This document shows, in pieces, positions 59,166-64,000 of a stretch of 64,000 nucleotides of DNA (positions within the stretch are counted from its first letter, which is position 1; the number at the start of each line of letters is the position of its first letter). The DNA is taken from contig CAJQUW010005364.1 of the NCBI GenBank assembly GCA_907163375.1, forward strand, positions 124,001-188,000, written 5' to 3'. The notes beneath the pieces are model-generated. The model saw only the letters and a list, made by a program, of their open reading frames with translations. It was not told the origin of the DNA and did no database searches. Both the position numbers and the translations under genes were made by a program. The DNA comes from Prostheceraeus crozeri (taxonomy: Eukaryota; Platyhelminthes; Polycladida; Euryleptidae).

Positions 59166-60686
59166 TCACTTTGTTTTCCGAAACACTAACGTTATGAGGG
59201 ATTTAGTATCTTTCACATGGATGCACTCTTGTAAACCATTGGTAATTTTGATAGCAATAGAGGGTATAGTTTGTTTGACGACGGGATGATAGAAAATAGA
59301 TTCAAACATCTTCTCGACTATTCCATATGAAGCGTCTTTATCATGAATGAAATCACGTAAAATGTATTCTTTTTTCTCACCAACAGAAATAGGTAGAATC
59401 AAATCACTTTGAATGTAAAGGTGCTGTTCATGTTTATCAAGTGTCATTGGTGTTTCTATACCAATCGTATGCGCAGCAGCAAACACAGTTTGTAGCATTG
59501 AAAAACCAAAGAGTTTTTTCAAATTTTTACTCAATTGACATTGAATGTCATCACCCAGTTTCAGAACAACGCGTTGATTTTCAATTGAAAACGAAATGTG
59601 GTGTGTCTTTGCATCATATTTACTTTTCATCACATGCTTCAACTTCTGTTGTATATAAGGATTTACTACATGAATGAAGCTTTCAACTGTATGATATAGA
59701 CGCGGCATTATATTGATAGCAACTTTAGATTCTTCATAAGACTGGTAAATTTTCTTGATGCGATCGCCATAGATGTCCACCCACCATTCATCATTAACTG
59801 AATCAGCTTTAGTGTGATATTCATGAGAACCATACACCACACCGCTTCCAATAATAGGCGTATAATGTCTTACAAAATGACGCAAGGTTGGAGAGAAATA
59901 AACTGTAAGTTTGTCATTATATTTCTGAATAACCAACTTATTTTTGTCCGCCATAATTTTCTCTCCATACTTCTTACCCACAGTCTCATTCCATCGTTTT
60001 ACTAACTCAATAAGTGATAAAGGTTGAACACCACGCTTTTTCAAAATGATGCGTTCTTCGCATTCTACAACATCTTCATCAAATATTTTAAATCTATAAT
60101 GAAATTTGTTGATTCGAGTTGAATAAACTTTTTTAACATTTGCAGTAGCAATTGACGTTAGATGTAGTCCATGACCAAAACCAAGATGTGGATAGAATTC
60201 ACTATCCAACCTCAGCGTAAGACCTTTAGTAAAAGAATGAAAGCGGAGGAACTGTCTCCCACTCCAATGATAGATAGTAAACTCATAAGCTTTCTGATTT
60301 TTATTCTTCATGATGGAAGTATTACCACTGTTGAATGCCTTAATAATTTTCTCATTCCCAAATGGCTCATAAGAATCTGATTTTATCTGAATCCATTCAT
60401 AGTTCCACTTTCCATCTGATGTTAAATTGTATGGGAACTGAAATGCATTATTCATCGTTATTCCATCATGGGTGCGAGGAGTCAATATCATTTCTTCCAA
60501 ATCATTCACATTCTGAATATTGCTATCATAGCAAATACTAGAAACGCCAACTTCCCATTCACCTTCTAAATGCAGTGGCCGATTTAATTCTACTCGATAG
60601 TCTGATGGTTTATTTTTGGGAAATTTATTCATAGAAGCATTACTGGGCAAGTAGATTAGAAACGAGTCCTTATTTTCACTTTCCAT
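59166..60686 (-). CDS. Element-linked protein, paralogue B (506 aa), virion candidate
   Basis: The start at 60686 is chosen because MESENKDSFLIYLPSNASMN matches the start of the paralogue; an upstream in-frame ATG adds 10 residues. Near residue 40 it has HLEGEWEVGVSSICYD and it ends with SLITLVFRKTK. I recall this family, with a WEVGV block near the N-terminus and a strand-rich C-terminus ending in F-R, as widespread beside polymerase B genes in animal genomes and uncharacterised. Two paralogues of about 500 aa, rich in predicted strands, in a virus-like element suggest capsid or other virion proteins, but no jelly-roll fold can be proven by eye. It lies 40 bp after the stop of the upstream paralogue. 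Confidence 0.75.
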   Translation of the reverse strand: MESENKDSFLIYLPSNASMNKFPKNKPSDYRVELNRPLHLEGEWEVGVSSICYDSNIQNVNDLEEMILTPRTHDGITMNNAFQFPYNLTSDGKWNYEWIQIKSDSYEPFGNEKIIKAFNSGNTSIMKNKNQKAYEFTIYHWSGRQFLRFHSFTKGLTLRLDSEFYPHLGFGHGLHLTSIATANVKKVYSTRINKFHYRFKIFDEDVVECEERIILKKRGVQPLSLIELVKRWNETVGKKYGEKIMADKNKLVIQKYNDKLTVYFSPTLRHFVRHYTPIIGSGVVYGSHEYHTKADSVNDEWWVDIYGDRIKKIYQSYEESKVAINIMPRLYHTVESFIHVVNPYIQQKLKHVMKSKYDAKTHHISFSIENQRVVLKLGDDIQCQLSKNLKKLFGFSMLQTVFAAAHTIGIETPMTLDKHEQHLYIQSDLILPISVGEKKEYILRDFIHDKDASYGIVEKMFESIFYHPVVKQTIPSIAIKITNGLQECIHVKDTKSLITLVFRKTK

Positions 60687-60719
60687 ATTATTCACATTGG
60701 AAAAATATATTAGCATACT

Positions 60720-60729
60720 TTTGCATTAA
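60720..60729 (-). promoter_or_regulatory. ATGCAAA motif before paralogue B
   Basis: ATGCAAA on the minus strand at 60726-60720 overlaps the stop codon of paralogue A and lies 33 bp before the ATG of paralogue B. An AATATAT stretch follows. The same heptamer precedes two other genes of the element. Confidence 0.4.
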
Positions 60730-62123
60730 CTCTTCATTCGGAAATGGAGTGTAATACTTGTCACAGCATCTTTATGAAAAGGAATCAACGCACCAGCATC
60801 ATCATAAATGGCAATATCAATTTGTGGGATGTAGTTTGATTTCAGCTTTGTATAATGCACTTTCTTGAAAGTATGCTCAGATAAAATACTGCAGCTTTTT
60901 GGCTGGTATGGTATCATTGCTAGCAATGGAGCTTCAACATCTCCCACACGTACATCTTCACCAATATTGGAATATATCTGAAAATAGTTAATACGACGCG
61001 ATAGCGACATGTCTGCGCTAGCTTTGGTTACAGTACCACTTTTAAAGATATTTTGATCAAAACCCAAAATGTCCATTAGAGTTTTATCCATAATTAGTTC
61101 AATACCTTTTCCATTTATAGTGAGAGACAAAGTACCTTCTTTTTCAGAAAATGAAATATGTTGCTCATTAATCACTTCATTTAAATAATCTACAACCAAT
61201 TTAACCGAAGTAATAATGCGAGGCATCAACACTCTTGTTTCATGTAAGAAACCACCAAAAGGCTCTACACACTTTCTGTATAAAGATACGGCCCATTCTG
61301 TATCAAATTGATTTGACCTTTCACATGGTAAATGTTGCATATCAGATTTTCCATGAACAGCTGCAGAACGATGTCGTAAGAACTGATGAAAATCTTTTGA
61401 ACAAACTAATACTAGATCATCATCATTTAATTTGCTTATTGCAATATGATTAGATGATTTGATATAAGTCAATGTTGCCACTTGTTTACCATCAACTCGA
61501 AGGAGATAATTAAATTTCTTCAATAATGTTTCAGGAGTCATGTTTGTCTTTCTTGGTTTAATCACAATCTTCTTCACCAACGTCTTCTCATTTCTTGGAA
61601 TAAGATCTACATAATAAGCTTCCTCTCGATATATTAACTGTTTATGACCACTTATGTGGTAATTAACGTTAAAATTATCATAGCTTGTTAAGGCGCTAGC
61701 GAGGTAGCCTAAATCATTTCTTAAACTTGGACTTAAACCAACAATCCAATCTTTCTCAACTACATGATGTACATAATTATAATCATCATTGTGCGGAGTA
61801 AATTGGACAATATGTTTACACGCTTTATTCAAGAAATCATATATAAACTTTTTACATGATAAGAGATCTTTCTTTGGCCACTGTGGAATGTATACTCGGC
61901 ACCCCTTTTCACATTGATAAGCAGCTGTACGCCTCATATTAATAGTCATCACCTCATGATCAAAAGTATAGACACAGTTGCTATAAACAAGTTGAGTGAC
62001 ACCCACTTCCCAATTTCCATTTAGCTGTTGTGCATGATCAATGGGAGTAGAAAAGAGTGCGGCTCGATTGCTAGTAAATCTCTTTGTAGCCGCATTGCTA
62101 AGCAAAATATGATAAAACGACAT
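60726..62123 (-). CDS. Element-linked protein, paralogue A (465 aa), virion candidate
   Basis: The start at 62123 (MSFYHILLSNAATKRFTSNR) is preferred over an in-frame ATG 21 bp upstream, by alignment with paralogue B. The key block is QLNGNWEVGVTQLVYSN (~residue 35). A late block VGDVEAPLLAMIPYQP is followed by IDIAIYDDAGALIPFHKDAV and the end SITLHFRMKS, which is how I remember this family ending. Function unknown; a virion structural role is inferred. The ATG is only 35 bp from the divergent ATG at 62159. Confidence 0.75.
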   Translation of the reverse strand: MSFYHILLSNAATKRFTSNRAALFSTPIDHAQQLNGNWEVGVTQLVYSNCVYTFDHEVMTINMRRTAAYQCEKGCRVYIPQWPKKDLLSCKKFIYDFLNKACKHIVQFTPHNDDYNYVHHVVEKDWIVGLSPSLRNDLGYLASALTSYDNFNVNYHISGHKQLIYREEAYYVDLIPRNEKTLVKKIVIKPRKTNMTPETLLKKFNYLLRVDGKQVATLTYIKSSNHIAISKLNDDDLVLVCSKDFHQFLRHRSAAVHGKSDMQHLPCERSNQFDTEWAVSLYRKCVEPFGGFLHETRVLMPRIITSVKLVVDYLNEVINEQHISFSEKEGTLSLTINGKGIELIMDKTLMDILGFDQNIFKSGTVTKASADMSLSRRINYFQIYSNIGEDVRVGDVEAPLLAMIPYQPKSCSILSEHTFKKVHYTKLKSNYIPQIDIAIYDDAGALIPFHKDAVTSITLHFRMKS

Positions 62124-62158
62124 TTTTATATTGCTAATCTGCAACTTTGCATAACATC
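62124..62158. promoter_or_regulatory. 35-bp divergent start region
   Basis: All that separates two divergent start codons. On the minus strand it contains ATGCAAA (62152-62146) and CAATATAAAA just before the ATG. Too short for two ordinary pol II promoters, so the transcripts must overlap the opposite genes, be leaderless or be spliced to remote leaders. Confidence 0.5.
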
Positions 62159-62515
62159 ATGAAGACTTGGATTTTGGACTCTCTACAATATATCAGAGTT
62201 GATCGTGATGGAAACGTACATTTCAAAAATTCTCATGGTCATACATCAAGAGGAATTACATTAACATGGCGACAATTTGTCAACCTCAATGATATCATGA
62301 GGGATTTGGAATATTTTGAAACATTAAGATTCATCTCCTTGGGTGATCAAGTTTGGCTTCAACATTACAGAAATGAAATTCAAATCTACCATTCTCATTC
62401 CGCAAACTGTTTCTCATTTCGCAAATACAATTGGGAGAAGTATAGAAGATACATACATCGCTCCATCATGACATTTATTCGTCGTGAGTTCATCGCCCTA
62501 CTATGCAAATCTTAA
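62159..62515 (+). CDS. PC4-like protein 1 (118 aa)
   Basis: The ATG at 62159 starts MKTWILDSLQYIRVDRDGNV. The protein has two similar halves. Each runs strand-strand-strand-helix: LQYIRVDRDGNVHFKN ... GITLTWRQFVNLNDIMRDL, then LGDQVWLQHYRNEIQIYHS ... FSFRKYNWEKYRRYIHRSI. That order and the IxLxxxQF/W pattern before the helix resemble the PC4 single-strand-binding coactivator domain. This is a fold-level judgement by eye, not a search result. The neighbour at 62538 is a paralogue in the same orientation (LDSLQ, GNV.FK, WEKY.R..HRSI shared). A role in transcription or single-stranded DNA binding is inferred. Confidence 0.6.
   Translation: MKTWILDSLQYIRVDRDGNVHFKNSHGHTSRGITLTWRQFVNLNDIMRDLEYFETLRFISLGDQVWLQHYRNEIQIYHSHSANCFSFRKYNWEKYRRYIHRSIMTFIRREFIALLCKS
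62503..62509 (+). promoter_or_regulatory. ATGCAAA motif before PC4-like 2
   Basis: ATGCAAA lies 28 bp before the ATG at 62538, inside the last codons of PC4-like 1. Same heptamer and similar spacing as before the two virion-candidate genes. Confidence 0.4.
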
Positions 62516-62537
62516 TCAGACATGACTACCACACATC

Positions 62538-63188
62538 ATGAGTTGGAAATTGGATTCCCTACAACGTATTGAAACGGATCATGATCGAAACGTCTATTTC
62601 AAAGATTCAACTGGAAATGTGAGAAGAGAGTTTGCTTTATCTTATCGTCATTTTCAATCTCTACATCATATCATGAAGGACTTGAAATACTTCTATATGA
62701 AAAGACATTCACGTATTGGAAATCGCATCTGGCTGCGCGTCAACAATCGGCGAATTCAACTCTATCATTCCCAACTGCATACTAACTTCACATTTCATCA
62801 AGGTAGTTGGGAAAAGTATAAAAGGAAGGTACATCGCTCAATTTACTCATTCTTTCATCATGAAGCGCCATCGCTACACCATCGTCAACATTCTCCGTCG
62901 CTTCAGACTCTACACCAAAATCGATCTCACAACATTACACCAACAGCTTCCAAACAGCAAGTATTACCCGGGCCGTCCTCAAATGTTAGTGGTGAAGATG
63001 AACAATTCACGGAATCTTCAACTCTTCCCAAATGGGACTGTACAGATTCTCGGCGCCCTTTCTCATTCATCGGCGCAGTCAATGCGCTTAGAGCTACAAA
63101 GACTACTACGTCGGATATGGAAGAGGGAGAGGTGTGTGATGTCGAATCTGACTGTGGACAATATGGTGATCTCTACTCAATTGAGTGA
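62538..63188 (+). CDS. PC4-like protein 2 with a disordered acidic tail (216 aa)
   Basis: It starts MSWKLDSLQRIETDHDRNVY. Residues 1-112 are a paralogue of PC4-like 1 (FALSYRHFQSLHHIMKDL, IGNRIWLRVNNRRIQLYHSQ, WEKYKRKVHRSIYSF). Residues about 113-216 are a low-complexity, Ser/Pro-rich and finally acidic tail (TTTSDMEEGEVCDVESDCGQ) with no counterpart in the paralogue. The tail is coded by the same DNA as the TBP-like gene in another frame (62860-63188), so this is an overprinted region. An unused open frame is the alternative, but 110 open codons with a biased composition argue for use. Function inferred: single-strand binding or transcription coactivator. Confidence 0.6.
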   Translation: MSWKLDSLQRIETDHDRNVYFKDSTGNVRREFALSYRHFQSLHHIMKDLKYFYMKRHSRIGNRIWLRVNNRRIQLYHSQLHTNFTFHQGSWEKYKRKVHRSIYSFFHHEAPSLHHRQHSPSLQTLHQNRSHNITPTASKQQVLPGPSSNVSGEDEQFTESSTLPKWDCTDSRRPFSFIGAVNALRATKTTTSDMEEGEVCDVESDCGQYGDLYSIE

Positions 63189-63405
63189 CAGTCTATCATT
63201 TTTGAAGATTCGTACCAGCAGTTACAGTTTGTGTTATGAACCCGAACTTTTTCCTGCAGCTCTCATTAGTTGTTGGTTACCTGTGCATGTGGCAATCTTT
63301 CATAATAGTAAAGTGATCATTACTGGACTAAAATCTCATGAACAAGCAAATATGATCCTAGACTATCTCATTGAGTATGTACGTACCCAGCGGATTGTAA
63401 AATAA
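62860..63405 (+). CDS. TATA-binding-protein-like transcription factor (181 aa)
   Basis: The ATG at 62860 gives 181 aa, the size of the conserved TBP core with no extension. Two repeats are visible. Repeat 1 (about 7-83): YTIVNILRRF, KIDLTTLHQQLPNSKYYPGR, MLVVKM, LQLFPNGTVQILGALS. Repeat 2 (about 105-178): LCYEPELFP (residues 124-132), VHVAIFHNSKVIITGLKSHE, then helix ILDYLIEYV. The Y-EPELFP block and the F-xxG/SK-V-TG-K strand are TBP hallmarks. By eye, three of four DNA-wedging Phe positions are kept (F56, F131, F147); the fourth reads Pro40. It overlaps the tail of PC4-like 2 by 329 bp in the +1 frame. An upstream in-frame start at 62716 would add 48 residues without TBP features and is not preferred. 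AATAAA at 63401-63406 overlaps the stop. Confidence 0.8.
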   Translation: MKRHRYTIVNILRRFRLYTKIDLTTLHQQLPNSKYYPGRPQMLVVKMNNSRNLQLFPNGTVQILGALSHSSAQSMRLELQRLLRRIWKRERCVMSNLTVDNMVISTQLSDSLSFLKIRTSSYSLCYEPELFPAALISCWLPVHVAIFHNSKVIITGLKSHEQANMILDYLIEYVRTQRIVK

Positions 63406-63431
63406 AAAACAATTTTTCCAACATGATGTTT

Positions 63432-63893
63432 TTATTTCAAATCATGATAGAACTTACAAATCATTTTTTCATTAGAGGATGGATTACATGAAAAGTTTTG
63501 AATAACAGATGCAAATCGAGATACATGTAAACGTTTTAAGATGAAGTACAGTACAAAAGCACCACACGTTGATGAAAGTGGATGTTGTAGTATGCGTTCA
63601 TTTCGCTGATATTGACGCGTATGTTTTCTCAACCACTGCTGTGTTGGTATATTTGGAGGTTGAGCAAGAGAGTCAAATAGTTCACCACGTCGGTCTTCTC
63701 CAATAAAGATCGCTTTCCAATGCTCACCGCCTAAATTCTGTGAATGAGTGTTTAGCACAATAAAGATGGGATAGTGATTTACTGCAGGTGGTAAGGTATC
63801 GAGTGAATAGACATTATCGAAAGCTTTCAACGTCGCTTCGTCTGCATTACGCTGCACTTTAGTCTTAATATCGTCAGCAGTCAACCAACTCAT
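63432..63893 (-). CDS. Adenain-type cysteine protease (maturation protease), 153 aa
   Basis: It starts MSWLTADDIKTKVQ. Catalytic blocks are LGGEHWKAIFI (His58), ELFDSLAQPP (Asp74), Gln103 before PLSSTCGAFVLYF (Cys110). This is the His-Asp/Glu-Gln-Cys order of the C5 (adenain) peptidases of adenoviruses, Mavericks/Polintons and adintoviruses. It is shorter than adenovirus adenain (about 200 aa) but matches Maverick versions. The expected job is cleavage of virion precursors during capsid maturation, which supports a virion-forming element. Convergent with the TBP-like gene; their AATAAA signals are about 25 bp apart and each overlaps its own stop codon. Confidence 0.9.
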   Translation of the reverse strand: MSWLTADDIKTKVQRNADEATLKAFDNVYSLDTLPPAVNHYPIFIVLNTHSQNLGGEHWKAIFIGEDRRGELFDSLAQPPNIPTQQWLRKHTRQYQRNERILQHPLSSTCGAFVLYFILKRLHVSRFASVIQNFSCNPSSNEKMICKFYHDLK

Positions 63894-64000
63894 TAACGAT
63901 TATACTGAAGAATCACGTCACGATACTTTGTAATTTCAATATTTGAATCGAAGACTGCATAAATTAATACATTGATCGTCTCAGGTAGTGTTCTTTTGAA
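63894..64000. other. Upstream region of the protease gene, cut by the window edge
   Basis: AT-rich, with CACGTCACGATAC near 63914. No promoter element I can support and no coding frame long enough to judge. Confidence 0.4.

Larger units (their letters stand above)
51160..64000. mobile_element. Virus-like element (Maverick/Polinton-adintovirus-like gene set), cut by the right edge
   Basis: Protein-primed-type DNA polymerase B, an adenain-type protease, two paralogous element-linked proteins, two PC4-like proteins, a TBP-like protein, a zinc/coiled-coil protein and an acidic protein lie together. They are compactly spaced and free of the stops that riddle the rest of the window. Polymerase B plus adenain is the signature of Mavericks/Polintons and adintoviruses. 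No integrase, packaging ATPase or recognised major capsid gene is inside the window. No terminal inverted repeat was identified, so the left limit is set at the first promoter. The array at 48.1-51.1 kb may or may not belong to it. Confidence 0.7.

Noticed and set aside
1-64000. CRISPR arrays, operons or ribosome-binding sites
   Set aside because: The tandem repeats have no spacer pattern and all gene signals are eukaryotic.

Overview
The window is nuclear DNA of an animal. It has GT-AG introns, AATAAA signals and TATA promoters, and it is dominated by eukaryotic mobile elements: Tc1/mariner, piggyBac, PIF/Harbinger, APE-type LINEs, a Penelope-like element, Ty3/gypsy and MITEs. Nothing prokaryotic is present. 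The mix, which includes a domain-permuted Naiad-type Penelope element, suggests an aquatic invertebrate, but the species cannot be named from the sequence.

Layout. Positions 1-23 kb are gene-poor: a piggyBac end, a dead Tc1, a dead transposase-like gene, a 2.4 kb foldback, a second dead piggyBac, several MITEs and one possible cellular exon. Positions 23-42.9 kb are a stack of nested insertions. Three LINE copies lie head to tail. One is split by a Naiad-type Penelope element. Another is split by a MITE-like element that is split by a piggyBac, which is itself split by an apparently complete Harbinger. A gypsy remnant on the minus strand is split by a second copy of the same MITE-like element, whose 9-bp target duplication can be read. 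Positions 43-48 kb hold a second possible exon, a 131-bp duplication and a full-length Tc1 with a mutated catalytic residue. Positions 48.1-51.1 kb are a higher-order tandem repeat of about 1.1 kb.

The most interesting part is about 51.16 kb to the right edge. It looks like a virus-like element related in gene content to Mavericks/Polintons and adintoviruses. It has an intron-containing family-B DNA polymerase of the protein-primed type (1282 aa after splicing), an adenain-type cysteine protease, two paralogous proteins of a family I recall as uncharacterised and linked to such elements, a zinc/coiled-coil protein and a small acidic protein. It also has three genes that read as a transcription toolkit: two tandem PC4-like proteins and a 181-aa gene with both halves of a TATA-binding-protein fold. 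The TBP-like gene is overprinted on the tail of the second PC4-like gene. Two promoters in the element have plain TATATAA boxes. Genes are packed in virus fashion: start codons 35 bp apart in a divergent pair, stop codons inside AATAAA signals, and an ATGCAAA motif just before three starts. The inference, untested, is that this element carries its own TATA-recognition machinery. No integrase, packaging ATPase or recognisable major capsid gene lies inside the window, and the right edge cuts the element.
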